From B8-G4 sp033720735 (GTDB lineage: Bacteria > Bacteroidota > Bacteroidia > Chitinophagales > Saprospiraceae): DNA of 5,342 nucleotides. The notes beneath the pieces were generated by a model that saw only the letters and a list, made by a program, of their open reading frames with translations, was not told the origin of the DNA and ran no database searches. Made by a program: the position numbers and the translations under genes. The stretch spans positions 1 through 5,342 of the forward strand of contig JAWWBX010000309.1 of the NCBI GenBank assembly GCA_033720735.1, given 5' to 3'. Below, in pieces: positions 1-5,203 of this stretch; the stretch's first letter is position 1, and each line of letters starts with the position of its first letter.

Positions 1-1017
1 GACCATGACCCGCAGGTAGTTGTGCACGTGGAGGAGCCCGTCGAGGTAGACCATGTCCTTGGTGAAGGGTGCGCCACCGCTGGCCACACCGCCGCGCACG
101 ACACGGCGGGCGTTGTCAAACGCCTGCTCAGGGTTGTCCGTCCTCTGCAGGAAATAGCGGTACAATTCGACAAAATCAGCACCATCGAGGGACATCTGGA
201 TAGCAATGATGCGGTCCGACAATCGCCGTAGCCGGTCCAGATCGAGTGAGCCGGTGATGAACTCGGCAAAGACGGCCAGCCCCTCCTGGGTCCGCGTGGT
301 GCCGGGATGGCCGGCCCGCAGGATCTTGAGGTGTGGCTGGGCATAGGCGTTGATCGAGGTTGCTACATGGATATAAGCCTCGTGATGGATCAGCTGGTCG
401 TAGTCGTTGTCAGAAAAACAAGCCGTTCTGCGGATCCGGATGCGCCTTCGGCCCGCGATCGCATTGGACGCCATGTCGTCATCCAGCACCACCTCCGGAG
501 CATCGTCGCCAAACATCTCGTTGACCGCCTCCCGCATCTGATCGGCGATCGTCCAGGCAAGGTGGCAGGCTTCGGGCGGCGCCCCCAGATCGAAATTGCC
601 CACGCGTGCGTACAACTCATCAAACTGGCGAGCCAGCGCAAGCGAAGTGCTGGTCCCGTCGGCGAGAGGCTCTCCGGGTGTGCCGTAGAGCCGTGCTGAG
701 TATTTGTAAAAATCCGGAGTGCCCATCCCTGCCAGCATCCGAGCGCTGTGTTCCAGTACATCGGCAACACGCAGGGCCCACCGCTCGACGAGGCCAGTTC
801 CGCGGGCCAGCTGCCTCGCGTGCTCCGTATGCTGCAGACTTTCAGTGGGGTCGAATTGCGGGTAGCTGACTTGCGGCAAGCGCTCGGCCCCGGACGCAAA
901 GAACTGGTCACGCACCTGTCGGGGCCAGCTGATATTGCGCAGGATCCGGATGGGGCGCGAAGCGTTGTACAAGGCATCACTGATCTCGACGATCCGCTTG
1001 GCGTCTGCTGAAAGCAT
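1..1017 (-). CDS. MATCAP/DUF1704 (QEGLA motif) zinc metallopeptidase-like protein, partial
   Basis: The first 339 codons are present and the C-terminus lies beyond the left edge. Translation shows an HEXXXH zinc site, HHEAYIH at residues 211-217 (H212, E213, H217), followed by TQEGLA at 243-248. That pairing marks the family listed as DUF1704, TIGR02421 or 'flavohemoglobin expression-modulating QEGLA motif protein'. The eukaryotic relatives MATCAP1/2 are tubulin carboxypeptidases of the same fold, in which an acidic residue after HEXXXH completes the metal site; E245 of QEGLA is the likely equivalent. Other family-like stretches are RPIRIL and ISWP near the N-terminus and KDMVYLDGLLHVHNYLRV at the cut end. 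No signal peptide or membrane segment is visible, so it is probably cytoplasmic. The bacterial substrate is unknown. The start is uncertain: ATG at 1017 is chosen because the conserved region follows soon after, but an in-frame ATG at 1053 would add 12 residues encoded by the inverted repeat. Family call firm, activity inferred. Confidence 0.9.
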   Translation of the reverse strand, partial: MLSADAKRIVEISDALYNASRPIRILRNISWPRQVRDQFFASGAERLPQVSYPQFDPTESLQHTEHARQLARGTGLVERWALRVADVLEHSARMLAGMGTPDFYKYSARLYGTPGEPLADGTSTSLALARQFDELYARVGNFDLGAPPEACHLAWTIADQMREAVNEMFGDDAPEVVLDDDMASNAIAGRRRIRIRRTACFSDNDYDQLIHHEAYIHVATSINAYAQPHLKILRAGHPGTTRTQEGLAVFAEFITGSLDLDRLRRLSDRIIAIQMSLDGADFVELYRYFLQRTDNPEQAFDNARRVVRGGVASGGAPFTKDMVYLDGLLHVHNYLRVMV

Positions 1018-1050
1018 AGACTTCAAAAGTCCTAAAGACTTTTGAAGTCT
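1018..1050. repeat. Perfect 14-bp inverted repeat at the QEGLA gene start
   Basis: AGACTTCAAAAGTC (1018-1031) and GACTTTTGAAGTCT (1037-1050) are perfect reverse complements around a 5-base spacer, and the left arm abuts the ATG at 1017. No T-run follows on either strand, so it is not an intrinsic terminator. In the minus-strand mRNA it would form a hairpin just before the start codon, with the only Shine-Dalgarno-like AGGA at the loop. It could be a repressor operator or a translation-blocking hairpin. If translation starts at 1053 instead, it is coding sequence. Confidence 0.7.
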
Positions 1051-1054
1051 CATG

Positions 1055-1112
1055 AAAAAAATCAGGCGGTCTGGGAAATGGCGCAAGATGCCGATCTCCC
1101 AAACCACCTGAT
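1055..1112 (-). terminator. Intrinsic terminator of the lipoprotein gene
   Basis: On the minus strand a 16-bp stem (1112-1097 pairing with 1076-1061) closes a 20-base loop and is followed by a run of T residues (1060-1055). Two of the pairs are G-U in minus-strand RNA but would be C-A mismatches in plus-strand RNA, so the structure favours minus-strand transcription. It begins 42 bases after the lipoprotein stop codon. It should separate that gene from the QEGLA gene, which then needs its own promoter or read-through. Confidence 0.85.
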
Positions 1113-1154
1113 CTCTGACTGCGCGACCGGGTCACCAGGTCGCAAAGCTGTTGA

Positions 1155-1799
1155 CTATTGAAAGACAGCAAACTGGATATCGGCACATTCACCGACGGCC
1201 ATTGGCACCGCTGCAAAGGGTGGTAATTCGACCTGGCAGCCTCCGCCGTAGGTGCTGATCTGCGCACCCGTCTGGCCGGGGATCTGGGGGCCGTGACTGC
1301 GCAAGACCAGGTGCACTTCGGCAGTTTCCGCGTCGTTGAGACCGCCAAAGTTGGGCAGCTCAAACAGGCCGTTGATCGACCCCGAGATGTCGTTCTCACT
1401 GAGGTGTCCGGACATGGCGATACTCCCGTCGGCCAGGGCAATGCCCCCGCTGGCAAACATGACTTCCACCTTTACCTGGTCGGCAATCCCGAAATCGGCA
1501 TCATCACAGGGCTGAGGGTAGTTCTGGCATTTGGCCGGGTCATTCCACACCACCCACCAGAGGGTATAGGTGTGTCCGGGAATCGCCGCTGTACTTTCAA
1601 ACAAGGCGATGACACCGTCGTCAGTACGGGTGAGCCGGGCAGAGCCGACCTCTGCACCTCCCTGGGTCGGGTCGATCACTTTCGTGGTTTGCTCGGACGG
1701 CCGTGGCGCGTTGTCCACGGGGCCGGCGTTGTCGTCGTCGTTGCAGGCCGAGATCAGTCCGGCCAGCAACAACATGGAAACAAAAAATCGTGTTTTCAT
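1155..1799 (-). CDS. Secreted lipoprotein of unknown function
   Basis: 214 residues. The N-terminus is a lipoprotein signal: MKTR, a hydrophobic core, and the lipobox LISAC with the acylated cysteine at C19. A low-complexity acidic linker (NDDDN, then Pro/Asn-rich) follows to about residue 40, as is usual for surface or outer-membrane lipoproteins. The rest looks like a beta-rich globular domain. It carries GHTYTLWWVVWNDPAKC at 75-91 and, at 160-171, AEVHLVLRSHGP, which loosely recalls CHRD-type beta domains; that resemblance is weak. Four further cysteines (C91, C98, C188, C205) could form two disulfides in an oxidising compartment. I recognise no catalytic motif. It has its own terminator downstream and a 185-bp gap upstream, so it is probably monocistronic. 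No Shine-Dalgarno precedes the ATG; the start is fixed by the signal peptide. Lipoprotein call firm, function unknown. Confidence 0.88.
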   Translation of the reverse strand: MKTRFFVSMLLLAGLISACNDDDNAGPVDNAPRPSEQTTKVIDPTQGGAEVGSARLTRTDDGVIALFESTAAIPGHTYTLWWVVWNDPAKCQNYPQPCDDADFGIADQVKVEVMFASGGIALADGSIAMSGHLSENDISGSINGLFELPNFGGLNDAETAEVHLVLRSHGPQIPGQTGAQISTYGGGCQVELPPFAAVPMAVGECADIQFAVFQ

Positions 1800-1839
1800 C
1801 GGTCAGGTTTTGATTAAGAAAAATGATGAATCAGAAAGG

Positions 1840-1849
1840 GTACGCGTAC
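1840..1849. repeat. 10-bp palindrome GTACGCGTAC upstream of the lipoprotein gene
   Basis: A perfect 10-bp palindrome lies about 40 bases upstream of the lipoprotein start in the 1800-1984 gap. It could be a regulator site, but a single short palindrome can arise by chance. No promoter matching the Bacteroidota consensus and no terminator for the DUF2911 gene was found in this gap. Confidence 0.25.
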
Positions 1850-1984
1850 TATCTGAAGGCAATATGCGGGCAGAGCGACCGATGATGCCCGGGGAATTGA
1901 GCGGTTGGTATGGATTCTGAGTGGAGGGTGTCCTCTCTTGAGTGCGTCAATGGGCGACAGTGCCAAATCTCACGGTGCGGGATG

Positions 1985-2839
1985 CTAGCGCCGCAACCGT
2001 GCCAGCAGGGCTTTATTCAATTTGGTGTATTCGATCTTCAATTCATCGCCAGCCTCTTGCGCCCCGGCAAGGGACGCTTCTGCGGCGGCGATGGCACCCT
2101 TGATATCGCCCTTGCGCTCCAGAATGAGCGCCTGCCGGTAAAGGATGCCAATATGACCGGGAGATTGCTCCAGCGCCAGCGCGATCAGCTCGGCAGCACG
2201 GTCGATGTCCAGATCATTCTCGAAAAAAAACATCGCCGCCCGGAAGTAGGGTCGCCGACCCTCTGACTGCAACGCCGCCTCAAGCCCTGGAAGGACCGTT
2301 GCGGCCAGGTCAATCTCGATCCGCACGGGAACGCGCACGCCGGCCCAGGCGATATTGAGCGTGGCAAAACTTGGACCGACCACATCCAAGCTGATCGTAA
2401 AGGTTTCGACATGAGGGGTGGCAACCGGCGTGACATCCACCCGGAGGGCATCGTGCTCGGGATCAAAACCGTACGATCCCCATTGACCGGTTGCGAATTG
2501 CAGGATCACGGTCCATCTGTCTTCGCGCGGGATCGTAAACAGCTCGTAGGTGCCGGCATCGACCGGCTTCCCCTCGATGATGACCGGTGTCGAAAAAGCG
2601 ATCGTGGTGGCAGCGTCAGCCCCGGTGCGCCAGACACGGCCGTAGGGGACCAGGTCGCCAAAGATGACGCGGCCCTTCACGTTGGGGCGATGATAGGTGA
2701 TCTCGATATCTGTTGCGGCAACGCGCTGGTGGATGACAGCCCGTGAGTTGGTGGTGGGCAGTTCGAAGTCGGTTTGGGCAGACAGTGTGCTCCCGGCGAT
2801 CAGCAGAGCAGTGGTAAGACCCAGGCATCGAAACAGCAT
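1985..2839 (-). CDS. Exported DUF2911 protein with TPR-like C-terminus
   Basis: 284 residues from the ATG at 2839. This start is preferred over an upstream in-frame one at 2923 because it gives a clean signal peptide (MLFRCLGLTTALLIAGSTLSA, cleavage near A21/Q22). The longer version would put 28 polar residues in front of it. Residues about 25-177 match DUF2911: YHRPNVKGRVIFG (49-61), LVPYGRVWRTGADAATTI (63-80), GKPVDAGTYELFTIP (90-104) and QWGSYGFDPEHDALRV (119-134). The family is widespread in Bacteroidota and its function is unknown. Residues about 200-260 are alpha-helical and read like one or two tetratricopeptide-like hairpins (FENDLDIDRAAELIALALEQ, then LYRQALILERKGDIKGAIAA), a possible protein-binding part. 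The product is probably periplasmic. An A-rich stretch rather than a clear Shine-Dalgarno precedes the ATG. It is flanked by gaps of 185 and 159 bp, so it is probably transcribed alone. Domain call firm, role unknown. Confidence 0.9.
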   Translation of the reverse strand: MLFRCLGLTTALLIAGSTLSAQTDFELPTTNSRAVIHQRVAATDIEITYHRPNVKGRVIFGDLVPYGRVWRTGADAATTIAFSTPVIIEGKPVDAGTYELFTIPREDRWTVILQFATGQWGSYGFDPEHDALRVDVTPVATPHVETFTISLDVVGPSFATLNIAWAGVRVPVRIEIDLAATVLPGLEAALQSEGRRPYFRAAMFFFENDLDIDRAAELIALALEQSPGHIGILYRQALILERKGDIKGAIAAAEASLAGAQEAGDELKIEYTKLNKALLARLRR

Positions 2840-2998
2840 GATCCTATTTTTTGTAATTCGGCAAAAACGATAACGAAAGTGCACAATATGCATTACAACG
2901 CAGGAAGACCGGGATATGTGCATGTCAGGGCACGTCTCTGCCTGGCAATCTGCGCAACCTCCGGCTTGCCGATATCGAAGTCATTCATCGTCATCATG

Positions 2999-3499
2999 TC
3001 ATGCCTGTGCCTGGATCTCTTCAAGCAACGCGTCCAGATTATCATGTGCCATGGTGGTGCCTTCCTTGACACCCATTGCGATCAACTGGCGCATCGCTTC
3101 CACAGAATCGAATTTGGTATGGACGTCGACCCTGGTCCCGTTTTCAAGAGGTGTAAAGGTCACGTGCCACCTGGTCCCGGGGAGCTCCGTGTTGACGTTG
3201 CCTTCCTCATCACAGAAGACATCTTCAGCATCGAAGTAATCATGTACGACGATCTTGTGGTAGTTGGCCCGGCCCCAGTGCTGCTCGCCGTCAGGGCCTT
3301 GCATGCAATAGAGCCAGTGGCCGCCCTCCCGGAAATCCATGTGTTTAGTGACCGCTTTCCATGGCCTGGGTGCCCACCAGCGGGCCAGCAGCTCGGGTTC
3401 GGTCCATGCCCGCCAGACCAGTTCCACGGGCCCGTTGAAAGCGCGTGACACGATCATTTCCTGGCGTTCGGGATGTTCGGTAATCAGAGTTTTGTTCAT
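2999..3499 (-). CDS. SRPBCC/AHSA1-family protein, partner of ArsR
   Basis: 166 residues, close to the usual size for a single START-like (SRPBCC) domain of the AHSA1 C-terminal type. Typical features are SRAFNGPVELVWRAWTEPELLARWW near the N-terminus (given here as landmarks V17-W41), an MDFREGGHW strand around residues 53-61, a GTRVDVHTKFDS strand, and a C-terminal helix ending HDNLDALLEEIQ. These proteins form a helix-grip cavity that may bind a hydrophobic ligand; despite the name, bacterial members are not shown Hsp90 activators. No signal peptide, so cytoplasmic. The ATG at 3499 overlaps the arsR stop by one base (TGATG), implying translational coupling; a GTG codon in frame just before it is possible but less likely. 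The ArsR plus SRPBCC gene pair is very common in bacteria, suggesting that the repressor controls this protein. The ligand is unknown. Confidence 0.92.
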   Translation of the reverse strand: MNKTLITEHPERQEMIVSRAFNGPVELVWRAWTEPELLARWWAPRPWKAVTKHMDFREGGHWLYCMQGPDGEQHWGRANYHKIVVHDYFDAEDVFCDEEGNVNTELPGTRWHVTFTPLENGTRVDVHTKFDSVEAMRQLIAMGVKEGTTMAHDNLDALLEEIQAQA

Positions 3500-3840
3500 C
3501 ACGGTTCAGATTTGGTTTGTGTTTGAAGTGCATTGAGAAGGTCGTCGAGATGCGAGAAGCGGCTCTCCCACAACTTGCGGAATGGCTCGATCCATTCGGC
3601 GATTCTGCTGAGTGTTTCAGCGTTAGGGGTGCAGTAACGCTCGCGGCCATGCTGATGGATCCGGACCAGATCGCACTCGGCGAGGATCTTGATGTGTTGA
3701 GACACGGCAGGCCGGCTGATCTCGAAGTGCTCGGCAATGGTATTCAGGTTGAGAGGTTCCTTTGCGACCAGCGTCAGGATCTGACGCCGGGTCGGGTCGG
3801 CAATCCCGTGAAAGACATCACGTCTGGTGGTCGCTGGCAT
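3499..3840 (-). CDS. ArsR-family transcriptional repressor
   Basis: 113 residues, the normal length for this family. It opens with VFHGIADPTRRQIL (residues 9-22), the standard ArsR beginning, followed by a winged helix-turn-helix: LNTIAEHFEISRPAVSQHIKIL (32-53, recognition helix about 42-53) and the wing HGRERYC (64-70). The ELCVCDL-type metal site of ArsR/SmtB sensors is absent; C56 and C70 do not form a known metal motif. It more likely senses something other than metal, or relies on its partner. It is the first gene of a two-gene operon with the SRPBCC gene. Two copies of a 16-bp palindrome sit within its promoter and just before its ATG, which implies autorepression. No Shine-Dalgarno is visible, and the nearer operator copy occupies where one would be. 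Family call firm; operator assignment inferred from position and symmetry. Confidence 0.94.
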   Translation of the reverse strand: MPATTRRDVFHGIADPTRRQILTLVAKEPLNLNTIAEHFEISRPAVSQHIKILAECDLVRIHQHGRERYCTPNAETLSRIAEWIEPFRKLWESRFSHLDDLLNALQTQTKSEP

Positions 3841-3846
3841 GAATAT

Positions 3847-3862
3847 GTAAGTATTTGCTTAC
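3847..3862. promoter_or_regulatory. Probable ArsR operator, copy 1 (start-proximal)
   Basis: GTAAGTATTTGCTTAC is a near-palindrome (5-bp arms GTAAG/CTTAC) six bases upstream of the arsR ATG. It differs from copy 2 at one position of 16. It overlaps the end of the -7 element and the expected transcription start, a good place for a repressor to block initiation. Confidence 0.72.
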
Positions 3863-3893
3863 AAATATATGTGTAAGTATTTACTTACGCAAA
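3862..3893 (-). promoter_or_regulatory. Bacteroidota-type promoter of arsR-SRPBCC operon
   Basis: On the minus strand TTTG (3893-3890) is followed after exactly 20 bases by TATATTTG (3869-3862). This matches the known Bacteroidota primary-sigma consensus, TTTG at -33 and TAnnTTTG at -7 with a spacer of about 19-21. Transcription would start around 3855-3858, leaving a 5' leader of only some 15-18 bases. Both palindromic operators overlap this promoter. Confidence 0.72.
3873..3888. promoter_or_regulatory. Probable ArsR operator, copy 2 (in promoter spacer)
   Basis: GTAAGTATTTACTTAC has perfect 7-bp arms GTAAGTA/TACTTAC around TT. It lies entirely in the spacer between the -33 and -7 elements of the arsR promoter. 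Its centre is 26 bp from that of copy 1, about two and a half helix turns, so two dimers would sit on roughly opposite faces. Confidence 0.75.
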
Positions 3894-3910
3894 TGATGGA
3901 TAATGATGAT

Positions 3911-3936
3911 CCCGGAGGTGAACGTTGCGATCCGGG
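3911..3936. repeat. Inverted repeat CCCGGA...TCCGGG in divergent intergenic region
   Basis: Perfect 6-bp arms CCCGGA (3911-3916) and TCCGGG (3931-3936) enclose 14 bases that contain the palindrome AACGTT. No T-run follows on either strand, so it is not an intrinsic terminator. It lies upstream of both arsR and the channel gene and may be a regulator site, but may also be chance. Confidence 0.35.
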
Positions 3937-3948
3937 TCTTGTGAGGCG

Positions 3949-3989
3949 CATTAAAGTATTTCGTAGAAATACTACCACATTAAAGCATT
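3949..3989. repeat. Paired 12-bp direct repeats around an 8-bp inverted repeat
   Basis: CATTAAAGTATT (3949-3960) and CATTAAAGCATT (3978-3989) are direct copies differing at one base, 29 bp apart. Between and overlapping them is AGTATTTC-GTA-GAAATACT (3955-3973), a perfect 8-bp inverted repeat. The block is AT-rich and 85-125 bases upstream of the channel ATG, where a promoter and regulator site for that gene would be expected. I could not match a confident promoter consensus here. Confidence 0.45.
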
Positions 3990-4073
3990 CTAACATATTT
4001 CCTGCTTCGGATTCGGCATTCGGTTTTCTGTGTGAGACCGTATGACGATTGAACTCTTTGCTACCTTGTTCCC

Positions 4074-5165
4074 ATGTCCCTGCCTTTCAAACGGATCGAC
4101 GGCTACCGCGTGCCGGGCAACTTTCTCAACCTCCGGGTAGCCATCGCCCTCCTGTTGGGCGAAGTGGCGGCAGGGATCATCGGGTTTGCCTACCTCGAGG
4201 GCTATTCGTTCCAGGAAGGGCTCTACATGACCATCATCACGATTTCCACTGTTGGGTACACAGAAGTGCGACCATTGTCCGACTCCGGCCAGCTGTTTGC
4301 CACCATCCTGATTTTGGTCAACATTGGTATTTTCGCCTATCTGCTGGCAGCGTTTTCGTACTATGTCGTACAGGGAGAAGTCTTCCGTAAATGGCACCTC
4401 CGCCTCATCACCAAGGAGATCAACAAATTGAAAGATCACGTCATCATTTGCGGGTACGGTCGCCACGGTCGCGAGATTGTGGACCATTTCATGATCCATA
4501 ACACGCCGTGCGTGGTCATTGAAAATGAGCATGACCGGATCGAGCAGGTGCAGAACAGCGAGAAAAAGATCCTGTACATTGAAGGCGATGCAACCTACGA
4601 CGACACGTTAAGGGAAGCTGGCGTGCAGCATGCCCGGGCGCTGATCACCGCATTACCGGATGATGCCGACAATGTCCTCATCACCCTTTCTGCCAAGCAA
4701 CTGAATCCCGATATCAAGGTCATCAGCAGAGCGTCGGATCCGGCGACTGAAGCGAAATTACAACGCGCCGGGGCCAACCACGTGGTGCTTCCGGAGCAGA
4801 TCGGCGGTTTCTTTATGGCCACTCTGGTCAACAAGCCGGGAGCGATCGAGTTTCTCTCATTTGTCACCAACGAAAAGAACATGATCGACATCGCCTTTGA
4901 AGAATTGCGCTATGAAGATCTGCCCCAATCCTGTCGCGATATCACTATTGGTGACCTGAATATCGGGCCCACCACCGGCACCCATATCATTGGATTCATT
5001 CGTCCAGACGGAAGCTTTATCGTCAACCCTGACGGCTCTGAAACCGTTGTGCCTGGCTCAAGCATGATCACGCTCGGCACGCGCAAGCAGCTCAATCAAC
5101 TGAAGACATACCTCGAGGCGTTCAGACATGATGCAGGCCAGGGTTCCGAAGGAAAAGCCCGGTGA
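4074..5165 (+). CDS. Two-TM potassium channel with RCK (TrkA-type) domain
   Basis: 363 residues forming a complete MthK/Kch-like potassium channel subunit, expected to work as a tetramer in the inner membrane. TM1 is about 21-40, the pore helix about 48-58, and the selectivity filter TVGYTE is 59-64. TM2 is about 72-97, with G85 as a candidate gating hinge. A short linker leads to the RCK N-terminal Rossmann domain (about 121-240) with GYGRHG (127-132), acidic E150 at the end of the second strand, and GDAT (171-174). The RCK C-terminal (TrkA_C) domain spans about 258-342. The Rossmann motif suggests nucleotide control. Compared with MthK as I recall it, the calcium ligands D184, E210 and E212 fall on A193, R219 and S221, so MthK-style Ca2+ gating at that site is unlikely. 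The ATG at 4074 is the only start after an in-frame stop at 4050, with no Shine-Dalgarno. Single gene, divergent from arsR. Confidence 0.96.
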   Translation: MSLPFKRIDGYRVPGNFLNLRVAIALLLGEVAAGIIGFAYLEGYSFQEGLYMTIITISTVGYTEVRPLSDSGQLFATILILVNIGIFAYLLAAFSYYVVQGEVFRKWHLRLITKEINKLKDHVIICGYGRHGREIVDHFMIHNTPCVVIENEHDRIEQVQNSEKKILYIEGDATYDDTLREAGVQHARALITALPDDADNVLITLSAKQLNPDIKVISRASDPATEAKLQRAGANHVVLPEQIGGFFMATLVNKPGAIEFLSFVTNEKNMIDIAFEELRYEDLPQSCRDITIGDLNIGPTTGTHIIGFIRPDGSFIVNPDGSETVVPGSSMITLGTRKQLNQLKTYLEAFRHDAGQGSEGKAR

Positions 5166-5178
5166 TCCAGGCCGGGCT
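5153..5178 (-). terminator. Possible terminator on the minus strand past the channel gene
   Basis: AGCCCGG (5156-5162) and CCGGGCT (5172-5178) form a perfect 7-bp stem with a 9-base loop. On the minus strand the stem ends in a run of four T residues, a short intrinsic-terminator signature; on the plus strand no T-run follows. It overlaps the last codons of the channel gene and lies 25 bases after the putative minus-strand stop at 5204, fitting a transcript arriving from the right. The T-run is short, so the call is moderate. Confidence 0.45.
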
Positions 5179-5203
5179 GGCATGCACCGCGCAACCCTTC
5201 TAT

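Noticed and set aside
307..1011. Several open frames on both strands overlapping the QEGLA gene
   Set aside because: They are shadows: the frame ending at the left edge carries the HEXXXH and QEGLA motifs, the others show no family-like sequence.
977..1456. Minus-strand open frame spanning the lipoprotein end and the terminator
   Set aside because: It is out of frame with the lipoprotein and crosses a strong terminator; its sequence is Arg/Ser/Pro-rich, typical of an off-frame translation.
2880..2892. TGCA-N5-TGCA dyad upstream of the DUF2911 gene as an operator
   Set aside because: Each arm is a four-base self-palindrome, so the symmetry is weak and easily arises by chance; no clear promoter could be tied to it.
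2774..3448. 224-codon plus-strand open frame opposite the SRPBCC gene
   Set aside because: It is antisense to a well-conserved gene, crosses an intergenic region, and resembles no protein family.
3841..3888. Short repeats of GTAAGTATTT as a CRISPR or transposon end
   Set aside because: There are only two copies, each self-palindromic and positioned on a promoter next to an ArsR gene, which fits an operator; no spacer array or transposase is present.
3914..3954. GGAGGTG followed five bases later by TTG and a 9-codon frame, a possible leader peptide
   Set aside because: The start is a rare TTG, the peptide is tiny, the other genes here do not use Shine-Dalgarno sites, and the GGAGG falls within a dyad that explains it equally well.
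3990..4532. 180-codon minus-strand open frame opposite the channel N-terminus
   Set aside because: It is the complement of the conserved pore and RCK coding sequence and has no recognisable domain.
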